A stretch of 64,000 bases of DNA. Source: an uncultured Eggerthellaceae bacterium (lineage in GTDB: Bacteria; Actinomycetota; Coriobacteriia; Coriobacteriales; Eggerthellaceae). How positions within the stretch are numbered: the first letter of the stretch is position 1; each line of letters begins with the position of its first letter. The stretch covers positions 1-64,000 of the forward strand of contig CAJURO010000006.1 in the NCBI GenBank assembly GCA_910588985.1, read 5' to 3'. The notes below the pieces were generated by a model that saw nothing but the letters and a program-made list of their open reading frames with translations, was not told where the DNA came from and did no database searches. The position numbers and the translations under genes are program-made. Positions 49,783-58,181 of the stretch are shown here, one piece after another.

Positions 49783-50889
49783 ATGACAACCTACAAGATC
49801 TGTCTTCTCCCTGGTGACGGCATTGGCCCCGAGATCATCGCAGAGGGCGTGAAGGTTCTCGATGCGATCGGACAACGCTTCGATATTGAATTCGAATACA
49901 CCGAAGAGCTTATCGGCGGAATTGCCATTGATGAGACAGGTTGCGCATTGCCTGAAGCTACGCTCAAGACTGCGAAAGATTCCGACGCTGTCCTCCTTGC
50001 TGCCGTCGGCGGCTACAAGTGGGACACCACAGACCCTACGAAGCCTCGACCAGAGCAGGGGCTGCTCGGTATTCGCAAAGAGCTCGGACTCTACACCAAC
50101 CTACGCCCTGTGCAGATCTTTGACGCGCTTTCAGGGGCATCCACCTTGAAGCCCGAGATCATCGACGGCGTTGACCTCATGATCGTACGAGAACTCACTG
50201 GCGGCCTTTACTTTGGCGCTCGCGAGCGTTTCTACGATGAGGCTGGAGCTGGCATGAACGGAGCGATCGGCCAACGTGCTTATGATACGCTCGAATATCG
50301 CGAATATGAGATCGAGCGCATTGCGCGCCAAGCATTCGAGGCTGCTCGCAAGCGTCGTGGGCGCGTTCATTCGGTCGACAAGGCAAACGTGCTCGAAACA
50401 TCCCGCCTCTGGCGCGAGATCGTTCATCGCGTCCACGATGCGGATTATCCCGATATAGAGCTGGAAGACATCCTCGTGGACAACTGTGCGATGCAGCTTA
50501 TCAATCGTCCCGCTGACTTCGATGTGCTCGTGACCGAGAACATGTTCGGGGACATCCTCTCTGACGAAGCTGCACAGATCTCCGGCTCGCTTGGCATGCT
50601 CGCCAGCGCGTCGCTCGGCGACGGCACGGCGCTCTATGAGCCAAGCCACGGAAGCGCTCCCGATATTGCGGGACAAGGCATTGCCAATCCGTTAGCGCAG
50701 ATCCTCTCTGTGGAGATGATGCTTCGCTATAGCTTTGATATGCAGGACGCGGCGGATAGCATCCGCAGTGCGATCATACGCGTGCTGGATGAGGGCTGGC
50801 GCACAGGCGATATAGCCGATGCATCAACGCCGAAGGATCGCATTGTCGGAACCGAGCGGATGGGCAACCTTATCGTCGCAAACCTTTAA
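49783..50889 (+). CDS. leuB: 3-isopropylmalate dehydrogenase
   Basis: This 368-residue NAD-dependent enzyme carries out the third leucine-specific step, oxidising 3-isopropylmalate to 2-oxo-isocaproate (after decarboxylation). It has the family start LLPGDGIGPEIIAEGVKVL, the substrate-binding LGIRKELGLYTNLRPVQ (near 89-105), RELTGGLYFG (near 135-144), the YDTLEYREYEIER region, and the metal site SDEAAQISGSLGMLASASLG (near 254-273). The ATG 49783 has GGAAGG upstream. It is divergent from hisS and convergent with the phosphodiesterase gene. leuC and leuD lie about 3.5 kb further along on the same strand. Confidence 0.97.
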   Translation: MTTYKICLLPGDGIGPEIIAEGVKVLDAIGQRFDIEFEYTEELIGGIAIDETGCALPEATLKTAKDSDAVLLAAVGGYKWDTTDPTKPRPEQGLLGIRKELGLYTNLRPVQIFDALSGASTLKPEIIDGVDLMIVRELTGGLYFGARERFYDEAGAGMNGAIGQRAYDTLEYREYEIERIARQAFEAARKRRGRVHSVDKANVLETSRLWREIVHRVHDADYPDIELEDILVDNCAMQLINRPADFDVLVTENMFGDILSDEAAQISGSLGMLASASLGDGTALYEPSHGSAPDIAGQGIANPLAQILSVEMMLRYSFDMQDAADSIRSAIIRVLDEGWRTGDIADASTPKDRIVGTERMGNLIVANL

Positions 50890-50906
50890 CGAACGCTGTG
50901 ACCTGC

Positions 50907-51443
50907 TCAAGCTTTCTCAGGCCACACGAGCACGCTCTTCCCATCAAGATCGACAATGCGGATATCTTTCACCATCCCCGCATCAACCTCCATGAATCCG
51001 ACCGTGCGTCCGAATTCGCTCCGAGGGCGAAATGCGCTTCCTGGATTCACGATGAACTGAGCAGGCCGAGCCGCTGGCCCATATTCGAGTCGCGGCACAT
51101 GGGTGTGCCCGTGCACGATCACATCAGGAATGGGATCTCCCGCTGAAAGCGCACGGCATCCATTGAAGCCGATCTGCACGTCACGCGGAATATGCCCTAC
51201 AAGAAAGCGCACCCCATCCACAACAGGATGTGCGAACAGCTGCACGTCTTCGCCATACTCATCGAAATCGTTGTTGCCAAGCACTGCGATCACAGGCGCA
51301 ACATTCGCGAGTTCCTTCAAAACAGGTGACCCGCAAATATCACCTGCATGGATGATGAGGTCAGGCCTCTCTTCGAAGAGGATCCCAAGGATGCGCTCAT
51401 CAAGTCGCCCATGCGTATCAGATATCAGCGCGATCTTCTTCAT
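50907..51443 (-). CDS. YfcE/MJ0936-type metallophosphoesterase
   Basis: This 178-residue phosphodiesterase has the calcineurin-like motifs SDTHG (8-12), HAGDICG (near 33), LGNNDFD (near 55), GHIP (near 81) and HGHTHVPR (near 110), all metal ligands present. Members of this small family hydrolyse artificial phosphodiesters; the natural substrate is unclear. The ATG at 51443 has AAAGGA eight bases upstream; a longer frame (51542) would add 33 residues with no ribosome site. Confidence 0.92.
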   Translation of the reverse strand: MKKIALISDTHGRLDERILGILFEERPDLIIHAGDICGSPVLKELANVAPVIAVLGNNDFDEYGEDVQLFAHPVVDGVRFLVGHIPRDVQIGFNGCRALSAGDPIPDVIVHGHTHVPRLEYGPAARPAQFIVNPGSAFRPRSEFGRTVGFMEVDAGMVKDIRIVDLDGKSVLVWPEKA

Positions 51444-51636
51444 CTGGTTGTTCCTTTGTCTGTAAGACCACCAATAGAGCCTTTCCGCATATGCGATTAA
51501 CAATATAGCCTTAGCCCACATATGGGCACCGCACGTTCTCAAACGGTCTCAATGCATCGCTGAATCAGTCTCTTCCTTCCAGCGATATTGAAGCATCCTC
51601 GATAAGCCATCCTCCTCTCGCCTTGTCTCTCTCCGC

Positions 51637-51642
51637 TATAAT
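51637..51642 (+). promoter_or_regulatory. -10 element of tRNA-Leu
   Basis: A perfect TATAAT lies 14 bases before the mature 5' end of tRNA-Leu. Confidence 0.5.
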
Positions 51643-51655
51643 GGATGAGCTTCAA

Positions 51656-51739
51656 GGGGGTGTGGTGGAATGGCAGACACCGAGGTCTTAAAAACCTCTG
51701 CCGAAAGGCGTGCGGGTTCGAATCCCGCCACCCCTACCA
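51656..51739 (+). tRNA. tRNA-Leu (anticodon TAA)
   Basis: An 84-base class II tRNA with encoded CCA end (51737-51739). Acceptor GGGGGTG pairs with CACCCCT (one G-T pair), the anticodon stem is GAGGT/ACCTC with loop CTTAAAA giving TAA, the variable arm is TGCCGAAAGGCG, and the T-arm has GGTTCGAATCC. Confidence 0.97.
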
Positions 51740-51811
51740 ACTTGACAAAAGCCCTCGTAACCAAAATCGGACGCATCCTCCTTGCGCATCCGCCCCTCGA
51801 TGAAAGAGCAG

Positions 51812-52312
51812 ATGATGGACACTATTGAACAACTTCCCCAAGAATGCCTCGATCCCCGCGTCAAGCGCGCATGGCGCATCAATGATGCCATCTGGCTTGC
51901 CATCATCTTCGTTGTCTGCTTCATACCGCTTGCGATCGTTACGGTCAGCATAGAAGAACCCGTCATGAGCGTCATCCTTGTTGCGGTGCTCATCCTGTTC
52001 GTATTGCTCGTTGTGCTTTGCCTGGTCATCCTTCCGCCGATCCGCTATGCGCGCTGGCGATTCTCCATGAATGAGAACTATCTCGATATTGCGAAGGGGA
52101 TCGTGTGGCGCAAGCGCTATATCATTCCGTTCATCCGCGTGCAGAACACCGATACGCGCCAAGGTCCCGTCTTGCGCATGTTCGGGCTGTCATCGGTAAC
52201 GGTCTCAACTGCAGCGGGCGCACACGAGATTCCTGGTCTTGATACAGCTCAAGCTGCAGCGCTCCGCGACAAGGCTGCCGAGTTCGCGCGCCTCGCACGT
52301 GAGGATGTCTGA
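51812..52312 (+). CDS. Small bacterial PH-domain membrane protein (YdbS-like)
   Basis: This is a protein of about 166 residues. Two membrane helices (about 22-45 and 50-75) are followed by a bacterial PH (DUF304) domain containing IIPFIRVQNTDTRQGPVLRM (near 111-130) and the SVTVSTAAGAHEIPGL strand. It pairs with the larger PH-domain gene one base downstream. In Bacillus the YdbS/YdbT pair modulates sensitivity to bacteriocins and wall stress. The start is uncertain: ATG 51812 has a weak GAAAGAG upstream, ATG 51800 and a TTG at 51782 are also in frame. It follows tRNA-Leu by about 70 bases and may share its transcript. Confidence 0.85.
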   Translation: MMDTIEQLPQECLDPRVKRAWRINDAIWLAIIFVVCFIPLAIVTVSIEEPVMSVILVAVLILFVLLVVLCLVILPPIRYARWRFSMNENYLDIAKGIVWRKRYIIPFIRVQNTDTRQGPVLRMFGLSSVTVSTAAGAHEIPGLDTAQAAALRDKAAEFARLAREDV

Positions 52313-52313
52313 C

Positions 52314-54365
52314 ATGTCGGAGAGCACAAGCCCCCAACCACAGCCCTCATATCAGGCCCAGTATCAGGCCCAGCAACAACCTCAAGATCAACCACAAGCT
52401 CAGCCACAGATCCAACCACAACCGCAATCACCCGAGAGCGCCCCTGCCGAACTGACCTATCACGTTCACAACAGCTACATCTGGCTTGAAAGCCTCCGCC
52501 TTGCTGTCATTCTCCTGTTTGTGCTCATCGTCTCTTCGATCGGGTCGGTCATCTCCTTCGTCGCCGATGGAGAAGTAGATGGTGTCTTCGCGGGCGGTCT
52601 CATGTTCCTTGGCCTTGGCTTCTTCTTCCTTGTCGTCATCGGCATTTGTTTCCTTTCGCAATGGCTTTCCTACAAGCATCTGTATTATTCGCTTGGCCCC
52701 GATGAGTTCTCGCTCTACAAGGGGATCTTCAACAAGCAGCGCATCCACGTACCCTATGCGCGCATTCAATCGGTCGACAAGCGCGCGCAGCTCTTGCAGC
52801 GCATCTTCGGAGTATGCTCCATCAACATCGACACCGCTGGTGGAGAGAACAACAAGGCCATCGTCGTGCCCTATGTGACGAAGGCACAGGCAGACTGGCT
52901 TATCCAGCAGTTGTACGCGCGCAAGATGGCGAATACCCAGCCTGCGCAAGCAGCTGCTTACGCACAGGTAGCTCCCTCAGCACAGGCAACCTATCCATCG
53001 CAGCCTGCCGCAACACCTCAAGCGGCTTCCACCACTGCGCCCATCAGCAGCGCAGCTCCGCAGGCACCATCCCCGTCTCCTTCTGGCAACATCCTCGATG
53101 TCGGCGATGAAGCCTGGAACCAGTTCGGTGGCATCTTCGCAGGTTCTTCTGCAAGTGCCCCCTTCGAGACCGTTCGCTATCAATACGGGCTCTCTAACAA
53201 AGAGCTCTTCCTCTCCGGCCTCTCGAACAACACCGCTTTCGCAGCGATCGTCATCTCGGTCATCTGCGTTGTCCTTCAAGTATTCGGATTCCTGACCGAA
53301 TCGTTCCCCACCGAAACCAACAACGCCTTCGACAGCTTCAGTCAATTCGCCTTCTCAGCCTCTATCATCCCAGCCATAGCGGGTATCACTGTTGGCATCA
53401 TCGGAGTGCTCATCGTCATCTGGCTTCTCTCGGCTATCGGCACCTGCATCGGATACGGCGGGTTCAAGGCACGGCGCTATGCTGATCGCATCGAAGTGGA
53501 GCATGGTCTTCTTCAGCACACGTCGATGAGCGTGAGCATCGAGCGCATCCAGGCTGTGGTGATCAAGCAGACCTTCATCCGCAGGCTCATCGGGTATTGC
53601 GAGCTCTCGCTCGACAAAGTCGATGCTGTCTCTGACAACAGCTCCTCTTCAGACACCAAGAACCTAAATCGCAATGGCCTTGTTGTGCATCCCTTCGTCA
53701 AACGCTCCAAGGTGGATGAGATCCTTGCGGGGCTGCTCCCTGAATACAGCGAAGCTCCCACCAAAGAGACGCCTGTTGCGCGTGTTGCTTTGCGCCGAGG
53801 GCTTATTCGGCGCTGCATCTGGCAAGGTGGTGGCTTCTGGCTCGCCATCATCACCGTTATCACGCAGTTGATCCTGAATGCCATATTCGCTCCCCAAGCA
53901 GCGCTTTCCACAGATGCCTTCAACGCAGCGTCATCGCTCTTGGATTCAACGGCTACCTTGAGTGGAGCAGAGGCAGCCGAGGTCATGCAGATCGCATTCG
54001 ATTACAGCGAGGCTCAGTTCGCAGTTTGGATCATCAACACCATTGCGATCGGGCTCTACATCATCGCAGGCATCCTCCTCATCATCGAAGCCATCAGCAC
54101 CATCTTCTGGGCGCGCGAGAGCGGGTTTGCCTACACACGTCGCTTCATGCGCATCACCAACGGTGGCTTGTCTCGCGAGACGCGCACGCTTCCCAAACAG
54201 AAGATCCAATTCGGGTTCACGCGCACCAATCCGTTCCAGCGCATGGCGAATACGGCAACGATCAACATCTCCACGGCTGCAGGCCTTGGAACCCAAAATG
54301 CTCTGATCGATGTGGAGAAGGAAGAGGCTTTACGTTGGCTTGAATGGCTCAAGCCTGGCACGTGA
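52314..54365 (+). CDS. Large PH-domain membrane protein (YdbT-like)
   Basis: This is a protein of about 683 residues. The first ~40 are Gln/Pro-rich (repeated QAQ/QPQ), followed by three bacterial PH (DUF304) modules, each preceded by paired membrane helices (about 65-125, 330-400, 505-590). The PH strands show the recurring pattern of R-Q/S-V plus INIDTAGG or ISTAAG. An Ala/Pro/Ser-rich linker (about 225-275) separates modules 1 and 2. ATG 52314 is chosen with GAGG nine bases before it; the stop of the upstream gene is one base away, so translation is coupled. Function is probably in envelope stress tolerance, by analogy with YdbT. Confidence 0.87.
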   Translation: MSESTSPQPQPSYQAQYQAQQQPQDQPQAQPQIQPQPQSPESAPAELTYHVHNSYIWLESLRLAVILLFVLIVSSIGSVISFVADGEVDGVFAGGLMFLGLGFFFLVVIGICFLSQWLSYKHLYYSLGPDEFSLYKGIFNKQRIHVPYARIQSVDKRAQLLQRIFGVCSINIDTAGGENNKAIVVPYVTKAQADWLIQQLYARKMANTQPAQAAAYAQVAPSAQATYPSQPAATPQAASTTAPISSAAPQAPSPSPSGNILDVGDEAWNQFGGIFAGSSASAPFETVRYQYGLSNKELFLSGLSNNTAFAAIVISVICVVLQVFGFLTESFPTETNNAFDSFSQFAFSASIIPAIAGITVGIIGVLIVIWLLSAIGTCIGYGGFKARRYADRIEVEHGLLQHTSMSVSIERIQAVVIKQTFIRRLIGYCELSLDKVDAVSDNSSSSDTKNLNRNGLVVHPFVKRSKVDEILAGLLPEYSEAPTKETPVARVALRRGLIRRCIWQGGGFWLAIITVITQLILNAIFAPQAALSTDAFNAASSLLDSTATLSGAEAAEVMQIAFDYSEAQFAVWIINTIAIGLYIIAGILLIIEAISTIFWARESGFAYTRRFMRITNGGLSRETRTLPKQKIQFGFTRTNPFQRMANTATINISTAAGLGTQNALIDVEKEEALRWLEWLKPGT

Positions 54366-54423
54366 TACAATTCGTACCGATTTCACATCGACTACCAGGC
54401 AAGAATCAAGGAAGTGAGGCATA

Positions 54424-55701
54424 ATGGCTCGCGCTATGACTATGGCCGAGAAGATCCTCGCCGCACATGCGGGACTTCAGGAGGTCGAGCCGGGGCAACT
54501 CATCGAATGTGACCTCGACCTCGTTTTGGCAAACGACGTTACAGCACCGATAGCCATCCGTACCTGTCAAGAGATATCGGATACCGTCTTCGATGCGACG
54601 CGCGTGCTCCTCGTGCCCGACCATTATGTTCCGAACAAGGACATCAAGAGCGCTGAGCAAGCGAAGCTTGTGCGCGAGTTCGCGCGAGTTCAAGGCATCA
54701 CCCACTATTATGAGGTCGGCTGCATGGGTGTCGAGCATGCTCTTCTGCCCGAACAAGGAGTGGTAGGCGCAGGTGACCTGATCATCGGCGCCGATTCCCA
54801 TACCTGCACGTATGGCGCATTGGGGGCTTTCTCCACGGGGGTGGGCTCGACTGATGCTGGTGTGGGCATGGCTACGGGAAAGGCTTGGTTCAAGGTTCCC
54901 GAGACGATCAAGTTCGTCATCGACGGCACGCTTGCCCCTGGCGTTACTGGCAAGGACGTCATCCTCCACATCATCGGTATGATCGGCGTGGATGGAGCAC
55001 TCTATAAGGCTATGGAATTCACGGGGTCAGCCATCGAATCGCTTCCTATGGATGAGCGCATGTCCATCTCGAACATGGCCATCGAAGCTGGCGGCAAAGC
55101 AGGATTGATCCCTGTTGATGACATCACGCGCGCCTATCTCGATGGTCGCGTAGAACGCCCATATCATGCTTTCTACTCTGACGAGGATGCCACCTTCGCC
55201 GAGGTGATCCGCATTGATGCAGCAGACATCGTTCCTACCGTTGCATTCCCTCACTTGCCTTCGAACACGCGCCCCGTTGCTGATGCGCGTGATATCAAGA
55301 TCGACCAAGCGGTCATCGGGTCCTGCACCAACGGACGCCTCGATGACATGCGCCAGGCTGCTGCGATCCTGCGCGGACATCGCGTTCATCCAGACGTGCG
55401 CTGCATCATCATCCCTGCGACGCAAGCGGTGTACAAAGCGTGCATCGATGAGGGCTTGATGGATGTGTTCCTCGATGCGAACTGCGCTGTGTCCACACCT
55501 ACCTGCGGGCCCTGCCTCGGTGGCTATATGGGCATCCTTGCAGCAGGCGAGCGAGCCATCGCCACAACGAATCGCAACTTCGTCGGCCGCATGGGCGACC
55601 CCACAAGCGAGGTCTATCTTTCCTCTCCCGCCGTTGCAGCCGCAAGCGCTGTGCTCGGCCATATCGGACTTCCCGAGGACATCGAAGAGGAGCGCTCATG
55701 A
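54424..55701 (+). CDS. leuC: 3-isopropylmalate dehydratase large subunit
   Basis: This 425-residue aconitase-family subunit has [4Fe-4S] ligands in the usual places: IGADSHTCTYG (near 119-129), and C-x2-C in TPTCGPCLGG (near 358-367). The motif VIGSCTNGRLDDM lies near 297-309. It belongs to the shorter, archaeal/actinobacterial LeuC2/HacA-like type (about 420 residues, against ~470 in E. coli). It converts 2-isopropylmalate to 3-isopropylmalate with LeuD. It overlaps leuD by four bases. A possible extended -10 (TGATACAAT) lies just at the end of the PH-domain gene, about 54 bases upstream. Confidence 0.96.
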   Translation: MARAMTMAEKILAAHAGLQEVEPGQLIECDLDLVLANDVTAPIAIRTCQEISDTVFDATRVLLVPDHYVPNKDIKSAEQAKLVREFARVQGITHYYEVGCMGVEHALLPEQGVVGAGDLIIGADSHTCTYGALGAFSTGVGSTDAGVGMATGKAWFKVPETIKFVIDGTLAPGVTGKDVILHIIGMIGVDGALYKAMEFTGSAIESLPMDERMSISNMAIEAGGKAGLIPVDDITRAYLDGRVERPYHAFYSDEDATFAEVIRIDAADIVPTVAFPHLPSNTRPVADARDIKIDQAVIGSCTNGRLDDMRQAAAILRGHRVHPDVRCIIIPATQAVYKACIDEGLMDVFLDANCAVSTPTCGPCLGGYMGILAAGERAIATTNRNFVGRMGDPTSEVYLSSPAVAAASAVLGHIGLPEDIEEERS

Positions 55702-56189
55702 AATACTCTGGCACCGTTTTCCGCTATGGACGCGACGTTGATACGGACGTCATCATCCCTGCACGCTATCTGAACACCTCTGATGCACAAGAGCTGGCGA
55801 AGCACTGCATGGAAGACCTGGACGCTACGTTCGTCGAGCGCGTACATCCTGGTGACATCATCGTCGCAGATGAGAACTTCGGGTGCGGAAGCTCACGCGA
55901 ACACGCTCCCATCGCTATCCGCGCTGCTGGCGTCCCCGTGGTCATCGCGAAGTCCTTCGCTCGCATCTTCTATCGCAATGCCATCAATACAGGGCTTGCC
56001 ATCATGGAATGCCCTGAAGCGGTCGATGCCATCAGCGATGGCGACACCGTAAGCGTAGACACCGATACGGGAGCCATCGTCGATGAGACGACGGGGCAGA
56101 CCTTCCAGGCTCAGCCCTTTCCTCCTTTCATCGCCGAGATCATTGACAAGGGCGGATTGGTGAACCGCTGGAAGGAAAAGCTGGCTTAG
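55698..56189 (+). CDS. leuD: 3-isopropylmalate dehydratase small subunit
   Basis: This 163-residue swivel-domain subunit contains DVDTDVIIPARYLNT (near 11-25) and NFGCGSSREHAPIAI (near 60-74), the family's substrate-recognition loop. It is of the short archaeal-like type matching the LeuC form. It overlaps leuC by four bases (ATGA) and is followed after three bases by the polyprenyl synthase gene. Confidence 0.97.
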   Translation: MKYSGTVFRYGRDVDTDVIIPARYLNTSDAQELAKHCMEDLDATFVERVHPGDIIVADENFGCGSSREHAPIAIRAAGVPVVIAKSFARIFYRNAINTGLAIMECPEAVDAISDGDTVSVDTDTGAIVDETTGQTFQAQPFPPFIAEIIDKGGLVNRWKEKLA

Positions 56190-56192
56190 ACA

Positions 56193-57248
56193 ATGGATAC
56201 CATGGATCAGATCATCAGCGCTATCAACGTAGAGCCGTCCACGTTCGAGAAGTACCTAGAACGCAACGCCTCTGAAGTTGGAACGGTCGTCAATAGCTTC
56301 ATCCCAAGCGGCACGCATCCCGATATGGACAAATACCTCTACGATCCGCTCAAGGCATATAGCGAAAATGGCGGCAAGCGCCATCGTCCCTTGATCTGCT
56401 TCGCAGCCTGTCTCGCTGTTGGGGGCAGCACCGAAGCAGCGAAGAGCGCAGCAGCGGCTATCGAGCACTTCCACACTGCCGCGCTCATCCATGATGACAT
56501 CGCTGACGAGGCCGAGCTTCGTCGTGGCGAACCGTGCCTTCATCTGACCGAAGGTGTGGGACTTGCCATCAATATGGGAGACCTTGCACTCTCCCTCGTC
56601 AACGGCACGGTCATCAAGGATGATTCGCTCGACGATGCAACCAAGGTCCGCATCGTCCGCGAGCTTATCGAGATGACGCGACGCACCGTTGAAGGCCAGG
56701 CGCTCGATATCGGTTGGGCGCGCGATGGTCGCTATGACATCACGCCTGAGGATTACCTCATCATGGCAACGCACAAGACTGCGCATTACTCTGGCGCGGT
56801 CCCGCTTGCCATTGGCGCGATCATAGGCGGCGGCACGGAATCTGAGATCGAGGCGCTGCGCAATTACGGCCTCGATACGGGACTTGCCTTCCAGATCCAA
56901 GACGATCTGCTCAACCTCATCGGCGAAGAGGAAAGCACCCGCAAGGACTTCCGCTCTGACATTACTGAGGGCAAGCGTACGCTCGTCGTCGTTCACGCAC
57001 TTCAGAATCTGGAGAATGGGGACCGAGAGCGTCTCGTGGAGATCCTCTCATCGAAGGAGAAGGATCCTGCCGTATTGGCCGAAGCCGTCGAGCTCATGGA
57101 ATCTGCGGGTTCAATCGCTTACGCAAAGAGCTATGCCGAGAACCTGACCTCGATCTCCAAGAACCGTCTCCATGATATGGTGCCGCCAAGCAATGCGCGC
57201 GATATCCTCGAATCGATGGCCGACTGGTTTGTCAGCCGTCTTCACTAG
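56193..57248 (+). CDS. Polyprenyl diphosphate synthase
   Basis: This 351-residue trans-prenyltransferase has the first aspartate-rich motif HDDIADEAELRRG (near 95-107) and second motif QIQDDLLNLIGEE (near 236-248), in which DDLLN replaces the common DDxxD, a change seen in many active enzymes. It has the GGKR stretch (near 59) for diphosphate binding and KTAHYSGAVP (near 191). It condenses isopentenyl diphosphate with allylic diphosphates to make a menaquinone or lipid-carrier side chain; chain length is not readable. The gene follows leuD by three bases. Confidence 0.93.
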   Translation: MDTMDQIISAINVEPSTFEKYLERNASEVGTVVNSFIPSGTHPDMDKYLYDPLKAYSENGGKRHRPLICFAACLAVGGSTEAAKSAAAAIEHFHTAALIHDDIADEAELRRGEPCLHLTEGVGLAINMGDLALSLVNGTVIKDDSLDDATKVRIVRELIEMTRRTVEGQALDIGWARDGRYDITPEDYLIMATHKTAHYSGAVPLAIGAIIGGGTESEIEALRNYGLDTGLAFQIQDDLLNLIGEEESTRKDFRSDITEGKRTLVVVHALQNLENGDRERLVEILSSKEKDPAVLAEAVELMESAGSIAYAKSYAENLTSISKNRLHDMVPPSNARDILESMADWFVSRLH

Positions 57249-57277
57249 CAGATACGATCGGCGAAGTGGAGCACACG

Positions 57278-58165
57278 ATGAAGACCATAACCAAGGGAGA
57301 TGCTGGAGTAGCCGTTGAGGATGTCCAGCAACGTCTGGCGCTTCTAGGATATCTGACCGAGGAGCAGGTCAACGCCACCTTTGATGAGACGACCGCAGAA
57401 GCTGTCCTTGCGTTTTGCAGGGACAGCGACATTGCGCCAACCGACGAGGTCGATGCGAAGATATGGGCTGCTCTTGTCGATGCCACATTCCATCTCGGTG
57501 ACCGCACGCTCTATCTTCGCATGCCCTATCTCCACGGACACGATGTTCTTGAGCTTCAAAATGCATTGGGCGCCCTTGGGTTCTTCTATGGTGACGAAGA
57601 TGGCATCTTCGGCGCGCACACTGAGGATGCTTTGCGCAAGTTCCAGATGAACCTTGGACTGCCTTCGGACGGCATTGCGGGCGCGTACACATTCTCAGCT
57701 CTTCACAATCTTGAGCATTCTTGGGTGGGCAAGGGAGGCATGACGAGCAACCTTCCGCTCGGCTTCGCACGTGCAGCTGACGTACTGGAAGAGAACGCGC
57801 TCTGCCTCTTCGGGACCGATCCTTTCACTCGTTCGGTGGCTTCGCGTATGTCGAACCTTGCGCTGGCAACCAACCCTGCATCGAAGATCGTCAGCGCGGA
57901 AGCGCTTTCCGTGACGCCTGACGAGAACATGCTCCTCGTGCATGTCGCGCTTGAGCCTGGCAACAACTCCACACCAACCGTATGGTACGAGGATGAAGCA
58001 ACGCTGCCTGTTCGCATGACAAGCGCTCTCAAGATGGCACAGGTCACGAAGCCCCTCCGCATTCGCGTCGTCCTTCCAGGCACGTCGTGGATCGACGCAG
58101 GCGAAGATCGTTCTGCACAGCACTTCGCCATCACGCTCCTCGACGCGCTCTGCTCTGCGCTCTGA
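57278..58165 (+). CDS. Peptidoglycan-binding-domain protein (two PGBD repeats)
   Basis: This is a protein of about 295 residues. It has two tandem peptidoglycan-binding domains (PG_binding_1): VEDVQQRLALLGYLTE (near 13-28) and VLELQNALGALGFFYGDEDG (near 88-107), the latter followed by AHTEDALRKFQMNLGLPSDG. The C-terminal ~150 residues have no recognised motif; some related Coriobacteriia proteins carry a truncated amidase-like fold there. There is no signal peptide, which is odd for a wall-binding protein. ATG 57278 has GTGGAG seven bases upstream. It is co-directional with the polyprenyl synthase and the ABC-F gene, 16 bases before the latter. Confidence 0.85.
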   Translation: MKTITKGDAGVAVEDVQQRLALLGYLTEEQVNATFDETTAEAVLAFCRDSDIAPTDEVDAKIWAALVDATFHLGDRTLYLRMPYLHGHDVLELQNALGALGFFYGDEDGIFGAHTEDALRKFQMNLGLPSDGIAGAYTFSALHNLEHSWVGKGGMTSNLPLGFARAADVLEENALCLFGTDPFTRSVASRMSNLALATNPASKIVSAEALSVTPDENMLLVHVALEPGNNSTPTVWYEDEATLPVRMTSALKMAQVTKPLRIRVVLPGTSWIDAGEDRSAQHFAITLLDALCSAL

Positions 58166-58181
58166 TCGGACGCGAAGCGCT

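Noticed and set aside
54366..54423. A riboswitch or T-box leader before leuC.
   Set aside because: The gap is only 58 bases and contains no structured leader or T-box sequence.
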